Assembly (NCBI RefSeq): GCF_003967195.1
Contig: NZ_AP018725.1
Location: 1,488,001-1,552,000, forward strand
DNA from: Sulfuriflexus mobilis
Lineage (GTDB): Bacteria > Pseudomonadota > Gammaproteobacteria > AKS1
Length of the DNA: 64,000 nucleotides
Direction of reading: 5' to 3'
Each line of letters opens with the position of its first letter. Position 1 is the first letter of the stretch. This document shows, piece by piece, positions 36,650-43,729 of this stretch. The notes under the pieces are model-generated. The model was given only the letters and a program-made list of their open reading frames with translations, was not told the origin of the DNA and did no database searches. Both the position numbers and the translations under genes were made by a program.

Positions 36650-36713
36650 CAGTGGCGGGTCTTATTTCAGGGTTTATTATTTGACTGCGAAATGAAAAAT
36701 GGAGAGGTATGGC

Positions 36714-38381
36714 ATGTCAGACACAACTACAACAACAAATGGGTTAAACCCGTTAAAGTGGCTTGCTCACCTGGATGTTACTAGCAAATTTATTGTTGCT
36801 ATGCTGGTCGGGATGAGTTTGCTGGCGGTCCTGAGTGAGGTCATATTGGTTAAGCAACAAGAAAAGTCATTTAACCAATTATTAACCTCTTCAGATAATA
36901 TCGTTGCAAAAATGTTTGAGGCCCAGAGTGAAAAATCAAAAGACGGGCTAAAAACAAAGGCTGAGAATCTTTCTGTGTTGCTCGCTGCGATAGCGCCAGC
37001 AGCTATCGCAGAGTTCGAACTCAGTGCACTATCTGACTATGCCAATGTGGTGCATAAGGATAAAGACATTTCATATGTCGCGATACTAGGCAATGACGGC
37101 TCCCCGTTGGCAACAACGGGCAGTAAAAGTGGATTAGGCAATAATCAATTTGTTAAATCCAAGGTAATGTCAGAAGACCTGGAACTCGGCAGCGTTGTTA
37201 TTGGTTACAACTTCGACAAGTTAAATACCGATTTATCTGAGGTTAGACAAAAAAGCGAGAGTGATCGGGCCGCCATGCAGGCGGCAAAGGATGATTCTCT
37301 GAATACTGCAACTTTCATATTAATTATTGCACTTGGTGTAATGATTATCGCGACCATTGGTATGGTTATCATGCTATTCAAATGGATCGTTGCGCAGCGT
37401 TTGTGTCTGCTGGAGAAGAATCTTCGCGCCATCTCGGAAGGTGAAGGTGACTTAAGGCGTCGCCTTGAAGTGAAGGGAAATGACGGCATTGATCGTTTGG
37501 GTAAATACTTTAATCTTTTTGTTGAGAAGATTCATACAGCTATTACGCGCGTGAATGATGCATCGATTCAACTCTCGGCCGCATCTCAACAGATGGCCTC
37601 TATCACGGATGAGTCAGCGCGGGCGATTGCCGAACAGCAATCTGAAACAACTCAGGTTGCTACAGCAATTAATGAAATGGCAGTAACGGTTGTTGAGGTG
37701 GCAAAGAATGCCTCCGAAGCCGCTACCGCTGCTCATGCTGCTGATACAGAAGCCTCCAGTGGCAAAAACGTGGTTAACAGCTCTGTTGCATCAATTCAGC
37801 AACTGGCTGATGATATAGAAAATGTGGCCCAAGTCATTTTACAACTCAAAAATGATAGCATCAGCATCGGTTCTGTACTTGACGTCATTCAGGGCATTTC
37901 TGAACAAACAAATTTACTCGCGCTGAATGCGGCTATTGAGGCAGCTCGCGCCGGTGAACAGGGGCGCGGTTTTGCTGTGGTCTCGGATGAAGTCCGCACG
38001 CTGGCAAAGCGTACCCAGGAATCGACTGCCGAGATTCAGGCCATGATTGAACAGGTGCAGAATGGGGCTGAAAAGGCGGTAACGGCTATGGAGGCGAGTC
38101 GTCAACAGGCACAGGCCAGTGTTGAAAAGGCCATTGAGTCAGGTAATTCATTCGAGACGATTACGGCGGCGATTGCAACCATCAATGATATGAACTCCCA
38201 TATTGCCAGTGCGGCGGAAGAACAAAGTGCAGTAGCGGAAGAAATTAACAAAAATATTAGCAAAATCAGTCAAATCGCTGAAAGTACAGCTGAAGGTGCC
38301 GGGAAAACAGATATTTCCAGTACTGAATTATCCAGCCTGTCTTCTGAACTTTCGACATTGATGACGCAGTTCAAAATATAG
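36714..38381 (+). CDS. Methyl-accepting chemotaxis protein
   Basis: A 555-residue chemoreceptor. A first membrane helix (about residues 19-42) and a second (about 190-225) enclose a small periplasmic domain, followed by HAMP and the signalling domain. The hairpin tip is very conserved: [20 protein letters not shown] and [19 protein letters not shown]. No C-terminal CheR-binding pentapeptide is seen. A GGAGAGG site precedes the ATG at 36714. It follows the PhnD-like gene and is ended by a strong terminator. Confidence 0.93.
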   Translation: MSDTTTTTNGLNPLKWLAHLDVTSKFIVAMLVGMSLLAVLSEVILVKQQEKSFNQLLTSSDNIVAKMFEAQSEKSKDGLKTKAENLSVLLAAIAPAAIAEFELSALSDYANVVHKDKDISYVAILGNDGSPLATTGSKSGLGNNQFVKSKVMSEDLELGSVVIGYNFDKLNTDLSEVRQKSESDRAAMQAAKDDSLNTATFILIIALGVMIIATIGMVIMLFKWIVAQRLCLLEKNLRAISEGEGDLRRRLEVKGNDGIDRLGKYFNLFVEKIHTAITRVNDASIQLSAASQQMASITDESARAIAEQQSETTQVATAINEMAVTVVEVAKNASEAATAAHAADTEASSGKNVVNSSVASIQQLADDIENVAQVILQLKNDSISIGSVLDVIQGISEQTNLLALNAAIEAARAGEQGRGFAVVSDEVRTLAKRTQESTAEIQAMIEQVQNGAEKAVTAMEASRQQAQASVEKAIESGNSFETITAAIATINDMNSHIASAAEEQSAVAEEINKNISKISQIAESTAEGAGKTDISSTELSSLSSELSTLMTQFKI

Positions 38382-38387
38382 AAATTC

Positions 38388-38450
38388 GCGGATTCAATGT
38401 GCCGGCGCAAATCAATTTATAGTCCTGGCATATTGAATTCGCGTTATTTC
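38388..38450 (+). terminator. Long terminator hairpin after the chemoreceptor gene
   Basis: CGCGGATTCAATGTGCC (38388-38404) pairs with GGCATATTGAATTCGCG (38428-38444) over 17 positions, the two non-Watson-Crick positions being G-U pairs in RNA, followed by TTATTT. It closes the PhnD-chemoreceptor unit. Confidence 0.7.
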
Positions 38451-38484
38451 ATACACGGATTATCAACAGGTATTATGAAAGAAA

Positions 38485-38655
38485 CTAAAGAACTTGACTT
38501 AATAATAACGTAACCGATACACCAATATTCAAGGCCCAGGAAGTTGCCAGGCAACCCACGAGAAAGGCGAACATTAATAGTGTAAGCACAAGAGCATCAT
38601 AGGCATACATGAATTTTGACAGTCGTTTACCCGTCAGACCTTGCAATAACATCAT
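38485..38655 (-). CDS. Small single-pass or two-pass membrane protein (56 residues)
   Basis: This open frame encodes 56 residues starting MMLLQGLTGKRLSKF, with hydrophobic stretches ALVLTLLMFAFLVGCLATSW and NIGVSVTLLL. A GGGGG site lies 6 bases before the ATG at 38655. The gene stands alone between the chemoreceptor terminator and the DUF6316-type gene. Its basic N-terminus and one or two helices fit a small inner-membrane protein. I know of no family; the ribosome site and composition are the only evidence. Confidence 0.45.
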   Translation of the reverse strand: MMLLQGLTGKRLSKFMYAYDALVLTLLMFAFLVGCLATSWALNIGVSVTLLLSQVL

Positions 38656-38758
38656 TTCTACCCCCGATTTTTATTTGATAACACATATTTTTCTATACTT
38701 ACTGCATACCTATAAGTAACAGCAATTGCAGTATTTTAGAACTTAAAAATAAATTTCC

Positions 38759-39016
38759 TCATGCTTCCTTCTTGAGGCGATCATATATGGCTGCAGTATG
38801 ATGGATCGATTTTTTGTTAGTGGACTGCTGCTGTCGAATATAGGATTCGATGGCAAGTACAGCAACTGCCCTGCTTATGAAGGGGCCGTGATCAATCCCT
38901 TCACGCGTATTGAAGTACCAGCTGTTATTTATCGTGAATAAGCGCTGTGATCGAAATGCTGTTGTCTGTCTCTCACCATCGCGCAGTACTGTGTCCCATT
39001 TCATCGCAGTGTTCAT
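38759..39016 (-). CDS. DUF6316-like small protein
   Basis: An 85-residue protein with the core LRDGERQTTAFRSQRLF, then NNSWYFNTREGIDHGPF and a C-terminal helix. This resembles the DUF6316 family of gammaproteobacteria, function unknown. The ATG at 39016 has GAGGG seven bases upstream and is preferred over the ATG-like start at 39052. It is 40 bases after the first CxxC mini-protein gene on the same strand, so it is probably its operon partner. Confidence 0.6.
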   Translation of the reverse strand: MNTAMKWDTVLRDGERQTTAFRSQRLFTINNSWYFNTREGIDHGPFISRAVAVLAIESYIRQQQSTNKKSIHHTAAIYDRLKKEA

Positions 39017-39056
39017 ATTCTTTCCCTCTTGGTTACGTTTTGTATAGCCCATATGC

Positions 39057-39326
39057 TTACACTCTCATCAATACCTGTGCTTGATCGTCTTTTGTCTTCG
39101 GCTCGGTTTTCTCCAGCAATCTCTCAAGACCCTTCTGATGACAATCCGGGCACACATTATGATCTTCATGGGTTACGACCCAACCAAGCTTGCTGGCTTC
39201 ATGAATAGGCCCTTCATACCACGCGCGTCCGTCACTGATGCGGCGGCCAAAATGGTCGGCATTATGTATGCTGCGTATGGCCTGGGGGTTGCAGACATCA
39301 CAGAAGATAAATGTACGAATACTCAT
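39057..39326 (-). CDS. CxxC...CxxC mini-protein, paralog 1
   Basis: An 89-residue protein with MSIRTFIFCDVCNPQ, GRRISDGRAWYEG, EASKLGWVV and NVCPDCHQKGLERLLEK. The two CxxC pairs make a putative zinc ribbon. It shares the pattern [RT]F-F-C-x2-CNPx ... GRR-DGRxW[YF]EG ... EAS-x2-GWV ... G-x-N-LCPxCH with three neighbours at 39537, 39918 and 40354. I do not recognise a named family. A CRP-like palindrome lies 96 bases upstream. The DUF6316-like gene follows in the same direction. Confidence 0.75.
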   Translation of the reverse strand: MSIRTFIFCDVCNPQAIRSIHNADHFGRRISDGRAWYEGPIHEASKLGWVVTHEDHNVCPDCHQKGLERLLEKTEPKTKDDQAQVLMRV

Positions 39327-39394
39327 GACATCACCCGCCTGTATGTAATTTATACTGGAACACTTCAATTTTGTGTTCGCCTCAAGTTGAATAC

Positions 39395-39437
39395 AGTCTA
39401 GGCTCCGTTACAAAAATATGATGTGAGTTTTGCCACG
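39395..39437 (-). promoter_or_regulatory. CRP-like site and promoter of mini-protein paralog 1
   Basis: TGTGAGTTTTGCCACG (39422-39437) is a CRP-type palindrome with one good half (TGTGA) and one weaker half. On the minus strand, the -10-like hexamer TAGACT is at 39395-39400. Its position relative to the site centre is the same as at two sibling promoters, matching a class II activator site centred near -41.5. Confidence 0.6.
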
Positions 39438-39536
39438 TTGGCGGCCAATAATTGGCGCATGAAATCAGAACAGATAGTCTGCAGAGTGGTATCGCAGGGG
39501 TAAATACCAGAAACCCATTACAAGTTGTTGTTAGTA

Positions 39537-39722
39537 TTATTGTTTTTTAGCACATTTGAGACACAGGTTACGCCCGTCGTCGGTACTGACCCAGCCCAGT
39601 TTTGCTGCCTGATGGGCATGTCCCTCAAACCAGGCCGGTTGTCTGGCGGTGTTTTGTTCGTCTGCCCTACGATGGGCCCGTGGATTACATTTACCGCAAA
39701 AAACGAATGTTCGGGTGGTCAT
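39537..39722 (-). CDS. CxxC...CxxC mini-protein, paralog 2 (short form)
   Basis: A 61-residue paralog starting MTTRTFVFCGKCNPRAHRR and containing WFEGHAHQAAKLGWV and NLCLKCAKKQ. Both CxxC pairs are kept, but the GRR-DG segment and the GLERLL tail of its siblings are missing. The ribosome site is weak. A perfect CRP-like palindrome lies 78 bases upstream of the ATG. Confidence 0.7.
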   Translation of the reverse strand: MTTRTFVFCGKCNPRAHRRADEQNTARQPAWFEGHAHQAAKLGWVSTDDGRNLCLKCAKKQ

Positions 39723-39772
39723 AATGAAAATCTGCTTCTAGTGAACGTAAAGTAATAGACTTGTATAAGAAC

Positions 39773-39815
39773 AAGATATCTCGCCGGCTATCAGCAATAT
39801 GTGAGTTTTCTCACA
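39773..39815 (-). promoter_or_regulatory. Perfect CRP-like palindrome and promoter of mini-protein paralog 2
   Basis: TGTGAGTTTTCTCACA (39800-39815) matches TGTGA-N6-TCACA with perfect arms. On the minus strand the -10-like hexamer TATCTT is at 39773-39778, about 30 bases from the site centre, as in the two sibling promoters. This supports direct activation by a CRP-type protein. Confidence 0.68.
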
Positions 39816-39848
39816 CGGGGGAGGAAATTGGCTAGCGTGAAGATTTCA

Positions 39849-39898
39849 GGGAGAAACCCGGAGGCTTTCTGAAGCCGGCTGTAAAGCGCCGGTTTTAT
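39849..39898 (+). ncRNA. Candidate small structured RNA with terminator (plus strand)
   Basis: Three hairpins follow in series on the plus strand: GGG-AGAAA-CCC (39849-39859), GGCTT-TCTG-AAGCC (39863-39876) and CCGGC-TGTAAAGC-GCCGG (39875-39892), the last followed by TTTTATTT. The second and third share two bases, so they could be alternatives. No plus-strand gene precedes the terminator, so a short RNA is possible. A clear plus-strand promoter was not found, so confidence is low. Confidence 0.35.
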
Positions 39899-39917
39899 TT
39901 ATGAATAAGAGGAGATT

Positions 39918-40181
39918 TCACACATTCAGAACGACTTCTGTAGCCGCGGGTTCCACTTTTTTTTCGTCCAGTAACCTTTCCAGGCCCTTGGTATGACACC
40001 TTGGACACAGATTATGCCCCTCGCTGGTGCAGACCCAGCCGTTTTCGCTGGCCTCCTGTGGATCGCCCTCGAACCATGCGCGGCCATCTGCATAACGTCG
40101 CCCATACTGAGAACCGTTATCAATGGCACGGTTCCCCTGAGGGTTGCAGACATCACAGAAAATGAAAGTGCGTATGGCCAT
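39918..40181 (-). CDS. CxxC...CxxC mini-protein, paralog 3
   Basis: An 87-residue paralog with MAIRTFIFCDVCNPQGNR, YGRRYADGRAWFEG, EASENGWVCTSEGHNLCP and CHTKGLERLLDEKK. It has both CxxC pairs and the full-length pattern. The ATG at 40181 is preferred over a TTG two codons upstream. No good CRP-like site was found in the 172 bases before it, only a degenerate GTGATTGTCTCA near 40289, so it may be read from the promoter of paralog 4. Confidence 0.75.
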   Translation of the reverse strand: MAIRTFIFCDVCNPQGNRAIDNGSQYGRRYADGRAWFEGDPQEASENGWVCTSEGHNLCPRCHTKGLERLLDEKKVEPAATEVVLNV

Positions 40182-40302
40182 GTTCAATTCTATGCAACAT
40201 GCACGCCATTTATTAGCATTTGCTTATATTTCTGATAAGTCTTTATTTATATTGTTTATTTATGGATACGGTACGATTAGCCGGGATGGTGATTGTCTCA
40301 GC

Positions 40303-40332
40303 ATAGTGCATGGCTCTGGTGTCATGCACTAT
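40303..40332. repeat. 10-base inverted repeat between paralogs 3 and 4
   Basis: ATAGTGCATG (40303-40312) and CATGCACTAT (40323-40332) are exact complements around a 10-base spacer. It lies 22 bases downstream of the paralog 4 stop on the minus strand. No T-tract follows on either strand. It could be an mRNA 3'-end hairpin or an operator for paralog 3. Confidence 0.5.
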
Positions 40333-40353
40333 CCGAGGTATTGAGTGTAGACA

Positions 40354-40623
40354 TCAGGCACACCTGAGTAGCGGTATCGCGTGGTGCGGGGTTTGAACAT
40401 GTGTTTCAGCCAATATTTCCCCCAACCCCCTGGCATGGCACTTCGGACACAGGTGATGCCCTTCAGCGTTACTGACCCAGCCGCATTCACTTGCCTCACA
40501 GATATCGCCCTCGTACCAGGTACGACCATCATCGTTGCGGCGGCCATATTGGAAACCGTCGTTGATGGTACGGATCCCCTGGGGGTTACAGGCATCACAG
40601 AAAATAAAGCTACGTATGGCCAT
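40354..40623 (-). CDS. CxxC...CxxC mini-protein, paralog 4
   Basis: An 89-residue paralog with MAIRSFIFCDACNPQGIR, YGRRNDDGRTWYEG, EASECGWV and HHLCPKCHARGLGEILAE. It has the best ribosome site of the four (GGGAGGTGAGAGACC before the ATG). It is first in the series in transcription order and has its own CRP-like site 98 bases upstream. The 326-base gap to the divergent CRP-type regulator gene is shared. Confidence 0.77.
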   Translation of the reverse strand: MAIRSFIFCDACNPQGIRTINDGFQYGRRNDDGRTWYEGDICEASECGWVSNAEGHHLCPKCHARGLGEILAETHVQTPHHAIPLLRCA

Positions 40624-40693
40624 GGTCTCTCACCTCCCGTTTCTGAACGGATGTGTTGAATAAAAACGCATCAAATCTTCAAATATTGAGACC

Positions 40694-40736
40694 AGAGTAG
40701 CCTGATACAGCGCGGAATGATGTGAGAATTCGCACG
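40694..40736 (-). promoter_or_regulatory. CRP-like site and promoter of mini-protein paralog 4
   Basis: TGTGAGAATTCGCACG (40721-40736) has a perfect TGTGA half and a weaker second half. On the minus strand TACTCT (40694-40699) sits about 30 bases from the site centre, the same geometry as the other two promoters. The regulator gene starts 214 bases to the right, so the region may serve both directions. Confidence 0.62.
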
Positions 40737-40949
40737 ACCAGAGTCATAGCAGGCGGATAGTTCTATCCTGAACGCATAGAAGGTTATGGCAGCGGCCAGC
40801 GGGTACGTATATTATGGAGTGGTCAGAGAAACACTGGCACAAATATAGAACATGGTCGATACGGATTATCCCTCTGAACCTGAACGGATGCCGACTGGAT
40901 AAACAGTACTTATACTTATAGAAGATACTGCTTTGAGGATGACATCAAG

Positions 40950-41660
40950 ATGACGGATATTGTAAAGGTATCTCCAGCCATGATCGGTACGATCGAGGTA
41001 TTTCGGCAACTGTCGCAGCAACAACGCGAATCACTGAGTCCCCTCTTGAAAGCCCGAAAATATCTAGCCAATGAACACATTATTTCACGAGGCGATGACT
41101 CGAAAGATGTCTTTTTTATCGTCAGCGGTATGGTCAGAGTGACCAGCTATACGGCTGGAGGCAAAGAAGTGTCTTTCCGGGATATGTCAGCGGGCCAGAT
41201 GTTTGGTGAACTTTCAGCCATTGACGGCCAATCACGGTCTGCGGATGTGCTGGCCCTGACAGAGTCCGTACTGGTAGTGACGCCACCTGATACTTTCATG
41301 AGAATTTTACGTGACTACCCTGATGTGACCGAATTAATACTGCGACAGTTAACCAGGCTGGTCCGCAGTTTGGGCGATCGTGTTATTGAATTCAGTGCCC
41401 TGTCTGTAAAGAGCAGAATCCATGCCGAAATATTAAGACTCGCAAAAAAGAATATTCTGGATGATAACAGCGCAGAAATAGTACCTGCCCCGACGCATCT
41501 CGATATTGCGAATCGTATCAGTACACATAGAGAGGCGGTATCAAGGGAGTTCAGCGAACTATCCAGGAGTGGAATTCTACAGCGCGCAGACGGAAAGTTA
41601 ATCATCTATGATATGGCACGATTGGAAGGTCTTCTCGATGAAGTAAAAAGTGGGCCTTAA
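40950..41660 (+). CDS. CRP/FNR-family transcriptional regulator
   Basis: A 236-residue regulator. The N-terminal cyclic-nucleotide-binding fold keeps GEL (residues 86-88) and RSA (96-98), the phosphate-binding cassette positions of CRP. There are no cysteines, so it is not an FNR-type iron-sulfur sensor. The C-terminal winged helix has HLDIANRISTHREAVSREF; Arg194, Glu195 and Arg199 align with CRP Arg180, Glu181 and Arg185, which read TGTGA. It is divergent from four mini-protein genes, three of which carry TGTGA-type sites. Confidence 0.9.
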   Translation: MTDIVKVSPAMIGTIEVFRQLSQQQRESLSPLLKARKYLANEHIISRGDDSKDVFFIVSGMVRVTSYTAGGKEVSFRDMSAGQMFGELSAIDGQSRSADVLALTESVLVVTPPDTFMRILRDYPDVTELILRQLTRLVRSLGDRVIEFSALSVKSRIHAEILRLAKKNILDDNSAEIVPAPTHLDIANRISTHREAVSREFSELSRSGILQRADGKLIIYDMARLEGLLDEVKSGP

Positions 41661-41756
41661 ATGTCCGTGTTAACACAGGCAGAGCGATATCCAGAAAGGT
41701 AAAGGTGATTTAAGGTGTTATCTTGATTTTATAACACACAGATTATCAATAAATGT

Positions 41757-43103
41757 TCAGGGCTGGCTCGCAGGCAACTTCACCCAGAACAGGCTACCCT
41801 CCCCGTGCACGCTTTTAACACCTATTTCTCCGTTCATACGATGCAGGAGCTGCTGGCTAAGGCTCAGGCCAATACCGGTGCCATCAACATTATTTACGGT
41901 ATCGAGCCGGTGAAATGGTTTGAACAATTCCTCAATGTCAGTGGCTTTTATGCCTATACCCGTGTCACGGACCTCAATACAGACATTGCTACCATCGACA
42001 CTTGAGTCCAGCGTTACGCTGCCGTTAACTCGATTGAACTTGATTGCATTACCTAAAAGATTTATCAAGACCTCCTTTAAACGTAGCGGATCAGCGAACA
42101 CATGGTGCGATGCTTTGATATTGTTAATGATGGTAATGCCCTTTTTCTGGGCCATTTTTTCGACAAACGACAGACTTTCTTTTGTGCACTCTAAGACACT
42201 GACATCTTCAAGCGTCACGGTAAATTCGCCTTGTTCCAGATAAGAAAGATCCAGGACTTTATTAATCAAACCTAGCAAATGATCGCCGGCAACCATGATT
42301 TCTTTTACATGTTTGTCCTGTTCCCTGCTTAATGGGTTTTTCGTATCTATTTGTAATATTTGTGAGAAACCCAAGATTGCATTCAGTGGCGTGCGCAATT
42401 CGTGACTCATGCTTGAAAGAAAACGTGATTTTGCCTCGTTAGCCCGTTCCGCCAATATCATGGCCTCACGAATGGCAATGGCATCATGATGACTCTTGTA
42501 ACTCAACTCAATATTTTGGCGTGTGTTTCTGTACATCCTCAATGAGCTGGCCAAGATTGTCAGGTAAAATAAGATAGTCAATATAAATAACAGAAAGGCA
42601 TACTGGTGTTGTTCAGAATAAAATTGTATGGCCACTGGTGCAAGTATAATACTGATATAGCCAATACCCGTTATGCGCAGATAAGAAAGGGTAGTGATAC
42701 TTCCCGCAGCCATGCCGGCTGTAATAATTGCTAATAATGCCTGGCCGATAATATTGTTATGGGGAAACAGGTAGATCATCGCCCCGCCCCAGATACTCGC
42801 ATTGATTAACGTGGTAACGACAAATGCCTGTAACCAGAATAATGCACCAGAGTTAGTACTTCGTGCATAAGCCATGGCAAAGCCAGAGCGCACGATGGCG
42901 ATAACAATCATCATTGTCATCCAGACGATTACATGGCTGTGCTGGATAAATGGCCATTCGATATAAGAGAGTAAGCCAGCATTGAACAGGGTCATGACAA
43001 CACTAAACGGTATCGCGGTATATAAAAGCCGAGTCTGTTCACGTTGAATAGACACGCGCATATCATCGTCATCGTTCTGTATTTTTGTGGTGGCAGTGTT
43101 CAC
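41757..43103 (-). CDS. Multi-pass membrane sensor histidine kinase
   Basis: A 448-residue kinase with about six membrane helices in the first 190 residues, so the sensor is likely within the membrane. HisKA follows (KSRFLSSMSHELRTPLNAIL, phospho-acceptor histidine), then HATPase with NLLGNAIKFNRVNG, VRDTGIGI and DGTGIGLSLS. No response regulator is adjacent; a phosphorelay partner is likely elsewhere. The start used is a GTG at 43103; an ATG at 43061 is an alternative. It converges on the CRP-type regulator gene. Confidence 0.85.
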   Translation of the reverse strand: MNTATTKIQNDDDDMRVSIQREQTRLLYTAIPFSVVMTLFNAGLLSYIEWPFIQHSHVIVWMTMMIVIAIVRSGFAMAYARSTNSGALFWLQAFVVTTLINASIWGGAMIYLFPHNNIIGQALLAIITAGMAAGSITTLSYLRITGIGYISIILAPVAIQFYSEQHQYAFLLFILTILFYLTILASSLRMYRNTRQNIELSYKSHHDAIAIREAMILAERANEAKSRFLSSMSHELRTPLNAILGFSQILQIDTKNPLSREQDKHVKEIMVAGDHLLGLINKVLDLSYLEQGEFTVTLEDVSVLECTKESLSFVEKMAQKKGITIINNIKASHHVFADPLRLKEVLINLLGNAIKFNRVNGSVTLDSSVDGSNVCIEVRDTGIGIKATDIEELFKPFHRLDTVNNVDGTGIGLSLSQQLLHRMNGEIGVKSVHGEGSLFWVKLPASQP

Positions 43104-43729
43104 AACAATTCTTACCAGTGTTATCCTGTAGAGCGTCGGTTTAATATAAGGCAGAGTCCCGTCCGCGCTTTATTGCTACAGTAAATGCACAGGTAGAAAT
43201 GGCCTGGCCGTATACCGCTATCCGTCACCACAAGGCCTCCGCCTTGTTGTATAAGTATTGAATACTGCTCCAGACTACCGACAGGATGCGTTCAATAAAT
43301 TGTCCTGTTGGGTGTTGAGAGTAAGTGGCATGTGCTTAACGACACTCCCACACTTTCTAATTCTCAATGATAAAACCGGGCAAGAATAGCGCAGAGTGCA
43401 CATAATGGCTATTCAGTCCCCTTGTCAGGTCAATCCGCCATAATTTGAACCGCTTGCCGCTTGCCCGATCCGCCCTGAATTCTACCACGATAATAACATA
43501 TTAAAAACAAGGGTATTTCACGACGCTGTGGTGGCCGGCCTGCCTCACCTCACAGCAGGTATCTAAGAAAGGCACTACAATCTTCTCATATCCACATATA
43601 ATGTGAATCCCGGAAATGCCTGCTAGACGCTTTATAGATATACCCGATTGTAATTAAGATTTATGCCCTGGCCATATTTCGCAAGGCCGTATTGAGGCGG
43701 AAATTATAAAAATAAATGGGGAAGGTTCT
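43104..43729. other. 626-base intergenic region without a recognised gene
   Basis: This divergent gap between the kinase and the 1359-residue protein gene contains no open frame with a ribosome site that I trust. It includes a small perfect hairpin CAAGGC-CTCC-GCCTTG (43231-43246). The promoter of the large gene is probably in the AT-rich last 100 bases, but no good -35/-10 pair was picked out. A GGGGAAGG ribosome site precedes the ATG at 43730. Confidence 0.4.

Noticed and set aside
40289-40300. Fourth CRP-like site before mini-protein paralog 3.
   Set aside because: The half-site spacing is one base short and no TAnnnT hexamer is at the expected place.
39057-40623. Tandem arrangement considered as a CRISPR or DNA repeat array.
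   Set aside because: The similarity is at the protein level over whole genes; there are no short regular repeats with spacers.
43231-43246. CAAGGC-CTCC-GCCTTG as a terminator.
   Set aside because: It lies between divergent genes where no terminator is needed and has no proper T-tract.
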